55,266 nucleotides of DNA from Mycobacterium sp. 1245805.9 (GCF_001672915.1 NZ_LZKR01000062.1:1-55266); one strand, 5' to 3'; shown: positions 30,812 to 40,000, numbered from the stretch's first letter. A program made the numbers and translations. The notes: generated by a model not told the origin, from the sequence alone.

Positions 30812-32971
30812 TCAGCCGTCCGCCAGGGCGCGGTCCGTCAGCGCACCGATCACCGGTGCCAGCAGTTGCGCGTATTCGGTCGTGATGTGGTTGTCGTCCC
30901 GGAAAACCAGGGTGTTGCCGACGATTACCGGGCAGCGGTCGGCGGCGCAGAACAGGTCGGTCAGGTCGGCGTACTGCCCGCCGGCGACGGTGGTCGCCGC
31001 CCGCTCGGCACCCATACCGTCTTCGTCGAGCGCGGCCGATCGGGCCGGCGCGCACGCCGCGGCGTCGTCGAGGTGACCCGACAGGCAGGCGGGCACGGGG
31101 CCGTGCGGATCGGGGGCGGGCCCAAGAACGAGGACGGCCGCGCCGGTGCTGCGCAACTGTTCGACCGTGCGGCCCAGGGTGTCGATCCACGCGGGATCGT
31201 ATGAGCTGAAACCGAAATCCGCCCCGTAGCGCCGGCTCATGTCCAGCACGATCAACCGTGGGCGTTCCGCCTTCAGCCGGTCCATGATCTGGCCGCGCCA
31301 CTGGACGCACTCGGTGTACTCGCGGCCGAGGTACGGGCTGGTGATGCGAAGGTCCTGCAGCGGGCAGGTCACCTTGGCCAGCGCCTCCAGCCGCCAGTGC
31401 CGCTGCTCGGCGACCCGCTGCAACGCCGGCTCCCACATGGCGGCGTGCGAGTCACCGACCAGGGCCACCGTCGTCGGCGACGCGACATCGCCCGTCGCGC
31501 ACTCGCTTTGGCCCACGTCGCGCCACGATCGCACGCACCCGTTGACGAAGACGGCCGCCTTGTCGGCCGGGGCCTTGGCGAGCGGCGGGTCGAGGTTGGA
31601 CGGGACGGGCCGCAGCGCCGCGGACGCCGCGACGGCCTGGCGCACCTGCGCGAACGCCTCGCGCAGCGCCGCTTCGGTCGCGCTGACGGCGGGGACGCCC
31701 GGTGGGGGCACCGCGACGATGTTGGCCTTCGGCGCCGCCACCCCGTGACCCGCCGGCACCGGTGTCAGCGTCAGCAACAGCACGCACGCGCACGCCACCG
31801 CAGCGCTGGCGGCACCGGCCACCGCGAGGCTGGCCTTCGCCGATCGGCGCAGGGCGGCGGCGAACCGGCCGGGGTCCTCGACCAGATGCAGCGTGATCAC
31901 GGCCAGGCCGGCGGAGACGGCGGTCGCGGTCAGCCTGGCGGGCAGCCCGGCGGGCTCGCCGAGCAGCTGCGGCATCAGCAGCAGCACCGGCCAGTGCCAC
32001 AGGTACCAGGAGTAGGAGACCCGGCCGATCGCGCGCATCGCCGGCTTGCACAGCAGGCGGCCGGCGCCGAGGCCGCCGGTCACGCAGCCCGCGCCGATCA
32101 CCAGCGCGGTGCCCAACACGGGCAGCAGCGCCGCGGTGCCAGGGTAGGGGGTGCCGGGACCCAGCTGGGTGCAGGTGAGCAGGATCAGCCCCAGGCCGCC
32201 CCACCCCGCGATCGACGCCGGCAGCAGGGGCAGGCTGCGCCACACCGGGATCGACAGGGCCACCAGGCCGCCGGCCGCCAGCTCCCAGGCGCGCGTCGGC
32301 AACGAGAAGAACGCGAAGGCGGGCGACGTGCGGGTCCACACCACGCCCGCCGCCAGCGAGGCGGCGCCCACCACCGCCAGCACCACCGCATAGGGCGTCG
32401 CCCCCTTGCCGGCACCGCTTTTCACGCGGCGGACCAGCCACGCGGTGCCGATGATCAGCACCGGCCACACCAGGTAGAACTGCTCCTCGACGCCCAGCGA
32501 CCAGTAGTGCTGGAACGGCGACGGGGTGTCGGAGGCCAGGTAGTCGGTGCCCTGCCGGGCGAACCGGTAGTTGCCGACGTAGAGGGCGCTGGCGATGCCG
32601 TCGAGGAAGACGCTGCGCGCCTGCAGGGGCGGCAGCACCGCGGCCGCCGCCGCGGCGGTGACGACGCCGACGGTGGCCGCGGCCGGCAGCAGGCGCCGGG
32701 CGCGCGCGCCGTAGAAGCGGCCCAGCCGGACGGTGTCGGTGGTAGTGACCTCGCGCCACAGCAGGCCGGTGATGAGGAAGCCGGAGATGACGAAGAAGAC
32801 GTCCACACCGATGTAGCCGCCCGTGACACCCGGGATGCCCGCGTGGTAGAGCACGACGGCGATGACCGCGACGGCGCGCAATCCCTCGATGTCGGGCCGG
32901 AATCCCTTCCGGGAAGTTCGCCGCTCCACTCGACGTGGGCCGCTGGCGAGCACTTCCTGCCGGACTGTCAT
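30812..32971 (-). CDS. OafA-like acyltransferase with fused SGNH domain
   Basis: This 719-aa protein has an N-terminal acyltransferase-3 domain with FRPDIEGLRAVAVIAVVLYHAG, VDVFFVISGFLITGLLW and RFYGARARRLLPAA, and about ten helices to residue ~400. The C-terminal SGNH domain has VALVGDSHAAMWEPAL and a terminal DDNHITTEYAQLLAP pair. Such proteins O-acylate surface glycans, the SGNH part completing transfer outside. M. tuberculosis has several paralogues, but I recall none at this position. It sits 9 nt after the exported esterase gene in the same direction. Confidence 0.88.
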   Translation of the reverse strand: MTVRQEVLASGPRRVERRTSRKGFRPDIEGLRAVAVIAVVLYHAGIPGVTGGYIGVDVFFVISGFLITGLLWREVTTTDTVRLGRFYGARARRLLPAAATVGVVTAAAAAAVLPPLQARSVFLDGIASALYVGNYRFARQGTDYLASDTPSPFQHYWSLGVEEQFYLVWPVLIIGTAWLVRRVKSGAGKGATPYAVVLAVVGAASLAAGVVWTRTSPAFAFFSLPTRAWELAAGGLVALSIPVWRSLPLLPASIAGWGGLGLILLTCTQLGPGTPYPGTAALLPVLGTALVIGAGCVTGGLGAGRLLCKPAMRAIGRVSYSWYLWHWPVLLLMPQLLGEPAGLPARLTATAVSAGLAVITLHLVEDPGRFAAALRRSAKASLAVAGAASAAVACACVLLLTLTPVPAGHGVAAPKANIVAVPPPGVPAVSATEAALREAFAQVRQAVAASAALRPVPSNLDPPLAKAPADKAAVFVNGCVRSWRDVGQSECATGDVASPTTVALVGDSHAAMWEPALQRVAEQRHWRLEALAKVTCPLQDLRITSPYLGREYTECVQWRGQIMDRLKAERPRLIVLDMSRRYGADFGFSSYDPAWIDTLGRTVEQLRSTGAAVLVLGPAPDPHGPVPACLSGHLDDAAACAPARSAALDEDGMGAERAATTVAGGQYADLTDLFCAADRCPVIVGNTLVFRDDNHITTEYAQLLAPVIGALTDRALADG

Positions 32972-32980
32972 GTGCGTGGC

Positions 32981-33829
32981 CTAGGTCGCCATCCAGGTCA
33001 GTTCACCGGGCAGCTGCGTGCGCCAGTAACCGATGTCGTGTCCGCCCAGGGAGAAGCTACCCGCCGGCGGGGTTTTCAGTTGGCCGACGAATTGTCTTGT
33101 GGCGAAGTAAAAGCGGTCGAAGGTGCCGCAGTCGACGCGCAGGGGAATCGAGTTCAGCGCGGGCACACCCAGGACGCTGTTCTGCACCCAGTCGTCATAG
33201 CTGTCGAACGCTCCCGGCGCGCTGCCGGTGAACGAGGTGTACAGCGCCGGGCTGACCGCGCAGATGCCGGCCGTCCGTGCCGGCCCTAGCTTGGCGCCCA
33301 GGTGCAGCGCCCCGTAGCCGCCCATCGACCACCCCATGAAGCCCACCCGCGAGGTGTCCATGCCCATCGAGGACAGCATGGGCAGCAGCTCCTCGAGCAC
33401 CATCGCGCCCGAGTCGACGCCGGAAGCCCTTTTGTGCCAATAGGTGTTGCCCCCGTCGACGCCCACGACGGCGAACGCGGGCTTGCCCTCCTTGACCAGC
33501 CGGGCCAGGCCCTCCGGGACACCCATGTCCAGCATCTGGTTGGCGTCGCCGTCGACGCCGTGCAGCGCGATCACCGGGCGCAGCATCCCGGTCTGGCCCG
33601 GCGGCACGGCGATCACGTAGTTGGTCTTGACGCCCCCGCGCGCCGCCGACACGAACGACCCGGTGATCTTGTTCGGCAACGCGGCGCCGGCGGTCGGGGG
33701 CTCGTACGGCGCGGGAGCCGCTTGCGGCTTGACCGGATCCAGCAGGGCGCTCAAGGCGAACACGCCGGCGGCCCCGAGGCTTGCGCCGGCACCCATCCGG
33801 AGCACCGCCCGGCGTGTCAGGTCAGGCAT
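32981..33829 (-). CDS. Exported alpha/beta hydrolase, antigen 85/esterase-D-like (Rv0519c-like)
   Basis: This 282-aa protein starts with a twin-arginine-like signal (LTRRAVLRMGAGASLGAAGV). An esterase fold follows: RPVIALHGVDG, the nucleophile elbow VGFMGWSMGGYGALHLG (G-x-S-x-G), an acid in the VDCGTFDRFY region and the His in SLGGHDIGYWRTQL. It resembles S-formylglutathione-hydrolase/antigen-85-like esterases and probably acts outside the cell. ATG 33829 is the start giving a complete signal. An ATG further upstream is less likely. Confidence 0.85.
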   Translation of the reverse strand: MPDLTRRAVLRMGAGASLGAAGVFALSALLDPVKPQAAPAPYEPPTAGAALPNKITGSFVSAARGGVKTNYVIAVPPGQTGMLRPVIALHGVDGDANQMLDMGVPEGLARLVKEGKPAFAVVGVDGGNTYWHKRASGVDSGAMVLEELLPMLSSMGMDTSRVGFMGWSMGGYGALHLGAKLGPARTAGICAVSPALYTSFTGSAPGAFDSYDDWVQNSVLGVPALNSIPLRVDCGTFDRFYFATRQFVGQLKTPPAGSFSLGGHDIGYWRTQLPGELTWMAT

Positions 33830-33902
33830 GATCGCAATGATGCCGCGCCGAGCCGGCATTACCGGCCGAGCCACGCCGTATTGGAAGCATTGCGTGATCT
33901 GG

Positions 33903-33920
33903 CGTGACCTGTTGGTCACG
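33903..33920. promoter_or_regulatory. Perfect palindrome upstream of the phospholipase-like gene
   Basis: CGTGACC and GGTCACG are fully complementary around TGTT, and the element ends 15 nt before ATG 33936. It lies between divergent secreted-enzyme genes. A dimeric repressor site or a 5'-end hairpin are both possible. Confidence 0.4.
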
Positions 33921-33935
33921 AAGAGGAGACCTTTG

Positions 33936-35528
33936 ATGGACCGTAGGCGTTTCGCCACGGCGGCGGCGGCACTCGTCCTCGTCGCCGCGTGCGCGCACCG
34001 ACCCACCAGCCCGAGTGCGGAGCCCGCGACCGCCACGCCGATCCACCACCTGGTGGTGATCTTCGAAGAGAACGTCTCGTTCGACCACTACTTCGGAACG
34101 TATCCCCGCGCGGCGGGCGCCGACGGCCAGCCGTTCACCGCCCGGCCGGGCACCCCCACGGTGGACGGCCTGACCCCAGAGCTGTTGACGCACAATCCCA
34201 ATTCGGTGCAGCCGATGCGCCTCGGCGGCCCGGGTCAGATCGTGACCTGTGATCAGGACCACGCATACCAGGCCGAACAACTGGCCTTCAACGGCGGCGC
34301 GATGGATCGGTTCGTCGAGCACACCGAGGGCGACCCGTGCCCGGCGCCGTCCTTCAACACCCCCGGCCTGGTGATGGGCTACTACGACGGCAACACGGTG
34401 ACCGCGCTGTGGAACTACGCGCAGCACTACGCGATGAGCGACAACTCCTACAACACCACCTTCGGCCCGTCGTCGCCCGGTCACATCAACCTGGTCTCGG
34501 GCCAAACGCATGGGGTGACAAAGAAATTCATGCCGGGCGGCCAACCATTCCCGCCGCACACGGTGATCGACGACACCGGCAACGGGCAGGGCACCCTGAT
34601 CGACGACTCCCAGCCCCTCGGGGACGACTGCTCGTCACGCGACCAGGTGCAGTTCGGCGCCGGCAACAAGAACATCGGTGACCTGCTGAACGCCAAGGGC
34701 GTCACCTGGGGCTGGTTCCAGGGCGGCTTCCGGCCCACCAACCGCAGGCCCGACGGCACCGCCGAGTGCGGCGCCACCCACAACATCGGCGAAAGCCTCG
34801 GCGGGACCGGCAAAACCGGGCCGCTGCCGTTCGGCACCAAGCCCGACTACGTCCCGCACCACGAGCCGTTCCAGTACTACCCGTCCACCGCCAACCCGCA
34901 CCACCTGCCGCCGAGCGCGACCGACCAGATCGGGCGCGGCGACCAGGCCAACCATCAATACGACCTGTCCGATTTCTGGGCCGCCGCCGACGGCGGTCAC
35001 CTGCCGGCGGTGAGCTTCCTCAAACCGCCCGCCTACCAAAATGGGCACGCCGGCTACTCCGATCCGCTCGACGAGCAGCGGTTCCTCGTCGAGACGATCA
35101 ACCACCTGCAGCGGCTCCCGCAATGGCGCGACACGGCGATCGTCGTCGCCTACGACGACTCCGACGGCTGGTACGATCACAAACCCTCGCCGATCGTGTC
35201 CTCCTCGGCCACGCCCGAGGACGCGCTGAACGGTCCGGGCCGATGCGGCGATCCCGCCGCCGGGCCCGCCGCGTACCAGGGCCGCTGCGGGTACGGACCG
35301 CGGCTGCCGCTGCTGGTGATATCCCCTTACACCAGAACAAATTTCGTCGACCACACGCTGACCGACCAGACGTCGATCCTGCGGTTCATCGAGGACAACT
35401 GGAGCACCGGACGCATCGGGGACCACTCGTTCGACGAGCGCGCCGCCGCGCTCACCGCGATGCTGGATTTCACCGGCCCCACCCAACCGACGCTGGCCCT
35501 CGACCCCCGTACCGGCAACCCGCAATAG
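33936..35528 (+). CDS. Phospholipase C / acid phosphatase-family lipoprotein
   Basis: This 530-aa protein of the phosphoesterase family (AcpA / bacterial phospholipase C) has VVIFEENVSFDHYFGTYP near residue 45, with the metal-ligand Glu-Asn pair. SDNSYNTTFGPSSPGHINLVSG, NHQYDLSDFWAA and TAIVVAYDDSDGWYDH carry further ligands. The N-terminus DRRRFATAAAALVLVAACAHR combines a twin-Arg motif with a lipobox (AAC at residue ~19), so a Tat-exported lipoprotein is predicted. AGAGGAGA precedes ATG 33936. It is divergent from the exported esterase. I do not recall it here in M. tuberculosis. Confidence 0.88.
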   Translation: MDRRRFATAAAALVLVAACAHRPTSPSAEPATATPIHHLVVIFEENVSFDHYFGTYPRAAGADGQPFTARPGTPTVDGLTPELLTHNPNSVQPMRLGGPGQIVTCDQDHAYQAEQLAFNGGAMDRFVEHTEGDPCPAPSFNTPGLVMGYYDGNTVTALWNYAQHYAMSDNSYNTTFGPSSPGHINLVSGQTHGVTKKFMPGGQPFPPHTVIDDTGNGQGTLIDDSQPLGDDCSSRDQVQFGAGNKNIGDLLNAKGVTWGWFQGGFRPTNRRPDGTAECGATHNIGESLGGTGKTGPLPFGTKPDYVPHHEPFQYYPSTANPHHLPPSATDQIGRGDQANHQYDLSDFWAAADGGHLPAVSFLKPPAYQNGHAGYSDPLDEQRFLVETINHLQRLPQWRDTAIVVAYDDSDGWYDHKPSPIVSSSATPEDALNGPGRCGDPAAGPAAYQGRCGYGPRLPLLVISPYTRTNFVDHTLTDQTSILRFIEDNWSTGRIGDHSFDERAAALTAMLDFTGPTQPTLALDPRTGNPQ

Positions 35529-35619
35529 CGTCGGCCGGGGATCCAATCTCGGAGGTTTCAACCCTCGCGCGTCGCGCCGATCTCACGCACGATCGGGGGC
35601 TGGACACGAGGGAGGGTGG

Positions 35620-36765
35620 ATGAGCCTGGCGTTTCATTGGTTCCTGCCGACGTACGGGGATTCGCGAAACCTGGTCGCCGGCGGGCACGGCACCGCGATG
35701 CATGGTGACCGGTCCGCGACGTTGCGGTACCTGCACCAGATCTGCGGGGCCGCCGAGGACAACGGCTTCGAGGCGGTGCTCACGCCGACCGGATTGTGGT
35801 GTGAGGACGCGTGGTTGACGACGGCGATGCTGATCGAGGGCACCGAGACGCTGAAGTTCCTGGTCGCGTTCCGGCCCGGGCTGCTCAGCCCCACCCTGGC
35901 CGCGCAGATGGCCGGGACGTTCCAGCGGCACTCGGGCGGGCGGCTGCTGCTCAACGTCGTCACCGGCGGCGAACCGCACGAGCAGCGCGCCTACGGGGAT
36001 TACCTGGACAAGGAATCGCGCTACGCCCGCACCGCCGAATTCCTGCACGTGGTGCGCCAACTGTGGACCTCGCGGGAGCCGGTCACCTTCGCCGGGGACC
36101 ACATCCGCATCGACGGCGCCCAGCTGAACAACCCGCCCGATCCCATCCCCGCGGTGTTCTTCGGCGGGTCGTCGGCCGCCGCCGGGCCGGTCGCGGCCAA
36201 GTACTCCGACGTCTACCTCACCTGGGGTGAGCCGCGGGCGGCGGTCGCCAAGAAGCTCGACTGGATCAGGGGACGGGCGGCCGATGCGGGGCGGATCCTG
36301 CAGTACGGCTTGCGGATTCACGTGATCAGCCGCGACACCTCCGAGCAGGCATGGGCCGAGGCGGACCGGCTGCTCGCCGCCGTCGACCCGGCCGACGTCG
36401 AGCGGGTGCAGGCCAGCCTGGCGCGCAGCGAGTCCGAGGGGCAGCGGCGCATGCTGGACCTGCACGGCGGCGACAGCGACCGGCTCGTGGTCGGCCCCAA
36501 CCTGTGGGCCGGGGTGGGCCTGGTGCGCGGCGGCGCGGGCACCGCGCTGGTCGGGTCGCACGCCGAGGTCGCCGAGCGGCTGGCCGAGTACTCGCGGCTC
36601 GGCATCAAACACTTCATCCTGTCGGGCTATCCCCACCTGGAGGAGGCGTACTGGTTCGGCGAGGGTGTCCTGCCGCTGCTCGAGCGAAAGGGCTTGTGGC
36701 AGCACCCCAATCGTCAATCACAACCGGCGCCGTCGACGCCGTTCGCGATCGCGTCCGCGCAGTAG
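35620..36765 (+). CDS. SsuD-like FMNH2-dependent alkanesulfonate monooxygenase
   Basis: This 381-aa luciferase-fold protein has FHWFLPTYGD at strand 1, FRPGLLSPTLAAQMAGTFQRHSGGRLLLNVVTGG, GDYLDKESRYARTAEFL, and a C-terminal IKHFILSGYPHLEEAYWFGEGVLPLL characteristic of SsuD. SsuD cleaves C-S bonds of alkanesulfonates to give sulfite. No flavin reductase or ABC transporter gene is adjacent, but an MHS-type transporter gene starts 3 nt later. GGAGGG upstream of ATG 35620 is a good ribosome site. Confidence 0.86.
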   Translation: MSLAFHWFLPTYGDSRNLVAGGHGTAMHGDRSATLRYLHQICGAAEDNGFEAVLTPTGLWCEDAWLTTAMLIEGTETLKFLVAFRPGLLSPTLAAQMAGTFQRHSGGRLLLNVVTGGEPHEQRAYGDYLDKESRYARTAEFLHVVRQLWTSREPVTFAGDHIRIDGAQLNNPPDPIPAVFFGGSSAAAGPVAAKYSDVYLTWGEPRAAVAKKLDWIRGRAADAGRILQYGLRIHVISRDTSEQAWAEADRLLAAVDPADVERVQASLARSESEGQRRMLDLHGGDSDRLVVGPNLWAGVGLVRGGAGTALVGSHAEVAERLAEYSRLGIKHFILSGYPHLEEAYWFGEGVLPLLERKGLWQHPNRQSQPAPSTPFAIASAQ

Positions 36766-36768
36766 GCC

Positions 36769-38109
36769 ATGGCAACCACGCTGCCCGACGCGGGCGTCAC
36801 CACGTCGCACGGTCCCGAGGAATCCGACGTCGAACGCCGCCGGCGGCTGCGCATCGTGGTCGCCGCCAGCCTGCTGGGCACCACCGTGGAGTGGTACGAC
36901 TTCTTCCTGTACGCCACCGCGGCGGGCCTGGTGTTCAGCAAGGTGTTCTTTCCCAACGAAACCTCGTTGGTGGGAACGCTTTTGGCGTTCGCGACGTTCG
37001 CGGTCGGTTTCGTCATGCGGCCGATCGGTGGCCTGGTGTTCGGGCACATCGGGGACCGGATCGGTCGCAAGCGCAGCCTGGCGCTGACGATGCTGATCAT
37101 GGGCGTCGCCACGGCGCTGATCGGGGTCCTGCCGACCGCCGCCCAGATCGGGGCCTGGGCGCCGGTGCTGCTGCTGACGCTGCGCATCCTGCAGGGCTTC
37201 GCGCTCGGCGGCGAGTGGGCCGGCGCGGTGCTGCTCGCCGTCGAGCACAGCCCCGCCGACCGCCGCGGCCGTTTCGGCGCGATCCCGCAGGTCGGATTGG
37301 CGCTCGGATTGGCCTTGGGCACCGGCATTTTCGCGTTCCTGCAGATCGCGTTGGGCCCGAGCCGGTTCCTGGCCTACGGCTGGCGGATCGGGTTCCTGCT
37401 GAGCCTGGTGCTGGTGGCGATCGGCATCGTGGTGCGGTTGCGAGTCGAGGAGACGCCGGCGTTTCGCGAGCTGGCCGACCTCGAGGCCACGTCCACCGTG
37501 CCCGTCCGCGAGATCGTCCGCGAACCCCGTTCCCGGCGCAACACCCTGCTGGGCCTGCTGTCACGGTGGGCCGAGGGTTCGGCCTTCAACACCTGGGGCG
37601 TCTTCGCGATCAGCTACGCCACCGGCGCGTTGGGGTTCAACAAGGTGTCGGTTCTGGTCGTCGTGACCGTCGCCGCCCTGCTGATGGCGGCGCTGCTGCC
37701 GGTGTCGGGAATCCTGGCCGACCGGTTCGGGCCGCGGCGGGTGTATCTGGTTGGCGTGGCTTGCTACGGCCTGTTGGCGTTCCCCGCCTTCGCGTTGTTC
37801 GGCACCAAGAACCTGCTCCTGTTCGGCCTCGCGATGGTGGTCGTGTTCGGTGTCGTGCACGCGCTGTTCTACGGCGCGCAGGGCACGCTGTACTCGTCGC
37901 TGTATCCCACCGCCACCCGCTACACCGGTTTGTCGTTCGTCTACCAGGTCTCGGGCGTGTACGCCTCCGGCGTCACCCCGATGATCCTGACCGCGCTCAT
38001 CGCCGCCGCCGGGAAGAAGCCGTGGCTGGCGTGCGGGTACCTGGTGGCCACGGCGGTCATCAGCGTGATCGCCACGGCCAAGATCCGCGAGCGGGACCTG
38101 TACCTGTGA
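36769..38109 (+). CDS. MFS metabolite:H+ symporter (MHS/KgtP-type)
   Basis: This 446-aa twelve-helix transporter has TTVEWYDFFLYATAAGLVF in helix 1, RPIGGLVFGHIGDRIGRKRSLALT (MFS motif A) and FALGGEWAGAVLLAVEHSP, all typical of the proline/alpha-ketoglutarate/shikimate symporters. The substrate is not predictable. Coupling to the SsuD-like gene (3 nt apart) suggests an organosulfonate or carboxylate. ATG 36769 was chosen, giving a short cytosolic N-terminus before helix 1. Confidence 0.86.
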   Translation: MATTLPDAGVTTSHGPEESDVERRRRLRIVVAASLLGTTVEWYDFFLYATAAGLVFSKVFFPNETSLVGTLLAFATFAVGFVMRPIGGLVFGHIGDRIGRKRSLALTMLIMGVATALIGVLPTAAQIGAWAPVLLLTLRILQGFALGGEWAGAVLLAVEHSPADRRGRFGAIPQVGLALGLALGTGIFAFLQIALGPSRFLAYGWRIGFLLSLVLVAIGIVVRLRVEETPAFRELADLEATSTVPVREIVREPRSRRNTLLGLLSRWAEGSAFNTWGVFAISYATGALGFNKVSVLVVVTVAALLMAALLPVSGILADRFGPRRVYLVGVACYGLLAFPAFALFGTKNLLLFGLAMVVVFGVVHALFYGAQGTLYSSLYPTATRYTGLSFVYQVSGVYASGVTPMILTALIAAAGKKPWLACGYLVATAVISVIATAKIRERDLYL

Positions 38110-38143
38110 GCTGACCGGGCGCCGCCGCGCCCCACCTCGGCAT

Positions 38144-38199
38144 CGAGACTGCGGTGAGCGCGGGATTTTCGCAAAATTCGCGATCTGTGCGCAGTCTCG
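38144..38199. repeat. Nested intergenic palindrome
   Basis: The outer arms CGAGACTGCG (38144-38153) and CGCAGTCTCG (38190-38199) are perfect complements. Inside, ATTTT-CGC-AAAAT sits between GCG-rich flanks, giving a second hairpin. It lies 35 nt after the transporter stop and before the permease, so it may terminate the upstream operon. The layout resembles dispersed palindromes of mycobacteria. Confidence 0.6.
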
Positions 38200-38244
38200 G
38201 CGCCGTAAGCGGTCGCCGCAACCGGTCGCGCCCTGTCCGCCGAT

Positions 38245-39612
38245 GTGATGTGGTTAACCGTGGCCGGCACCACCCAACTGCGCCAAGGGCTATCGCAGCG
38301 GCAGCTAAGCATGATCGCGCTGGGCGGCGTGATCGGCGCCGGGTTGTTCGTCGGGTCGGGTGTGGTGATCAAGGACACCGGGCCCGCCGCGTTCCTGACG
38401 TACGCGCTGTGCGGCCTGCTGATCGTGCTGGTGATGCGGATGTTGGGCGAGATGGCCGCCGGCAACCCGTCGACGGGGTCGTTCGCCGACTACGCGGCAC
38501 GGGCATTGGGCGGCTGGGCGGGATTCTCGGTGGCCTGGCTGTACTGGTACTTCTGGGTGATCGTGGTCGGGTTCGAGGCGGTCGCCGGCGGCAAGGTGCT
38601 GGGCTACTGGTTCCACGCGCCGCTGTGGCTGCTCTCGCTGTGCCTGATGGTGCTGATGACCGCGACGAACCTGTTCTCGGTGTCGTCGTTCGGCGAATTC
38701 GAATTCTGGTTCGCCGGAATCAAAGTCGCCACGATCGTGATCTTTCTCGCCGTCGGCTCGGTCTACGTGCTGGGCCTGCTGCCCGGCCGTCACGCCGATT
38801 TCTCCAACCTCACGGCGCACGGCGGGTTCTTCCCGAAGGGCGTCGCGGCGGTCTTCGCGGCCATCGTGGTGGTGATCTTCTCCATGGTCGGCGCCGAGAT
38901 CGTCACCGTCGCCGCCGCCGAAAGCCGCGACCCCGGGCTGGCGGTCCAGCGGGCGACGAGGTCGGTGGTGGCGCGCATCGGGATCTTCTTCGTCGGTTCG
39001 GTCTTCCTGCTCGTGGTGATCGTGCCGTGGAATTCGGTCGAGGTGGGCGCCTCGCCGTACGTCGCCGCGCTCAAACACATGGGGCTGCGCGGGGCGGATC
39101 AGGTGATGAACGCAGTGGTGCTCACCGCGGTGCTGTCATGCCTGAACTCGGGGCTGTACACGGCGTCGCGCATGCTGTTCGTGCTCGCCGACCGGCGCGA
39201 GGCGCCGGCCCGGCTGGTCCGGCTCAGCCGGCGCGGCGTGCCCCACATCGCGATCCTGTGCTCGTCGGCCATCGGCTTTGGCTGCGTCCTGATGGCCTGG
39301 CTCGCGCCCGGCACGGTGTTCCTCTTCCTGCTCAACTCGTCGGGCGCCGTCATTCTGTTCGTCTACTGGTTGATCGCGCTGTCACAGATCGTGCTGCGGC
39401 GCCGGACGCCCGAGGAAAAGCTGCGGATCAAGATGTGGTTCTTCCCGGTGCTGTCGATCCTCACCCTCGCCGGAATCACCGCCGTGCTGGTGCAAATGGC
39501 GTTCGACCGCTCGGCGCGCAGCCAGCTGTGGCTCAGCCTGCTGTCCTGGGCGGTGGTGATCGCGCTGTATTTCGTGGCCAGGGCGCGCGGCCGGGTCAGT
39601 CGGTCTTTGTGA
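38245..39612 (+). CDS. gabP: GabP-type amino acid permease (Rv0522-like)
   Basis: This 455-aa APC-superfamily permease has about twelve helices: LSQRQLSMIALGGVIGAGLFVGSG (helix 1 with the GAGLF substrate loop), GEMAAGNPSTGSFADYA, and FSMVGAEIVTVAAAESRDP. It is of the GABA/proline/aromatic amino acid group. The start is uncertain. GTG 38245, ATG 38248 and GTG 38260 all lie in frame before LRQGLSQRQ, and no ribosome site distinguishes them. The C-terminus ends where the convergent nitroreductase-like gene ends (16-nt overlap). Confidence 0.86.
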   Translation: MMWLTVAGTTQLRQGLSQRQLSMIALGGVIGAGLFVGSGVVIKDTGPAAFLTYALCGLLIVLVMRMLGEMAAGNPSTGSFADYAARALGGWAGFSVAWLYWYFWVIVVGFEAVAGGKVLGYWFHAPLWLLSLCLMVLMTATNLFSVSSFGEFEFWFAGIKVATIVIFLAVGSVYVLGLLPGRHADFSNLTAHGGFFPKGVAAVFAAIVVVIFSMVGAEIVTVAAAESRDPGLAVQRATRSVVARIGIFFVGSVFLLVVIVPWNSVEVGASPYVAALKHMGLRGADQVMNAVVLTAVLSCLNSGLYTASRMLFVLADRREAPARLVRLSRRGVPHIAILCSSAIGFGCVLMAWLAPGTVFLFLLNSSGAVILFVYWLIALSQIVLRRRTPEEKLRIKMWFFPVLSILTLAGITAVLVQMAFDRSARSQLWLSLLSWAVVIALYFVARARGRVSRSL

Positions 39613-40000
39613 GCAACACCGCCTGCTCGAACGGCAGCCTGGCGAAAATCGGCCGCCACCCGCGGGCGACATGCGGCGCGGCCTCCTCCTTGCTGACCAC
39701 CCGCGGGTCGGTGACGCCGAAAGCCTTGCCGTAGCGCCGGATTCGAGCCCCGTTGGCTGCGGTGATGTTTTTCAGCCAGTCGCGGTCGGGGCCGTAGGTC
39801 AGCAGGATCGCCACACCGGGCTTGCCGTCGACCTCGGCGGTGAACACGGTAACCGGCGTGCGGTAAGGCTTTCCGGAGCGCCGGCCGACGTGTTCGACGA
39901 TGCAAAACGTCGGGGCCCAGCCGGCCCACAGCCGCTGGACGGGGTTGGTGACGTGCCGATTGAACCGCGCGAGCCGCTGTGGGAGTTCCATGCCGTCCAT
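39596..40000 (-). CDS. Deazaflavin (F420)-dependent nitroreductase-family protein (Rv0523c-like)
   Basis: This 134-aa split-barrel protein has LARFNRHVTNPVQRLWAGW, VEHVGRRSGKPYRTPVTVF and GVAILLTYGPDRDWLKNITAANGARIRRYG, which is the Ddn-family pattern for F420 binding. Members reduce diverse substrates with F420H2, and many are uncharacterised. ATG 40000 (MDGMELP) or ATG 39991 (MELP) may be the start, the latter giving 131 aa. The upstream same-strand gene runs through its first 200 nt in another frame. Confidence 0.82.
   Translation of the reverse strand: MDGMELPQRLARFNRHVTNPVQRLWAGWAPTFCIVEHVGRRSGKPYRTPVTVFTAEVDGKPGVAILLTYGPDRDWLKNITAANGARIRRYGKAFGVTDPRVVSKEEAAPHVARGWRPIFARLPFEQAVLLTKTD

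Noticed and set aside
30747..31436. Reverse frame extending upstream from the 38-aa membrane peptide
   Set aside because: It runs through the SGNH part of the OafA-like gene in another frame. Only the last 38 codons have a ribosome site and sensible composition.
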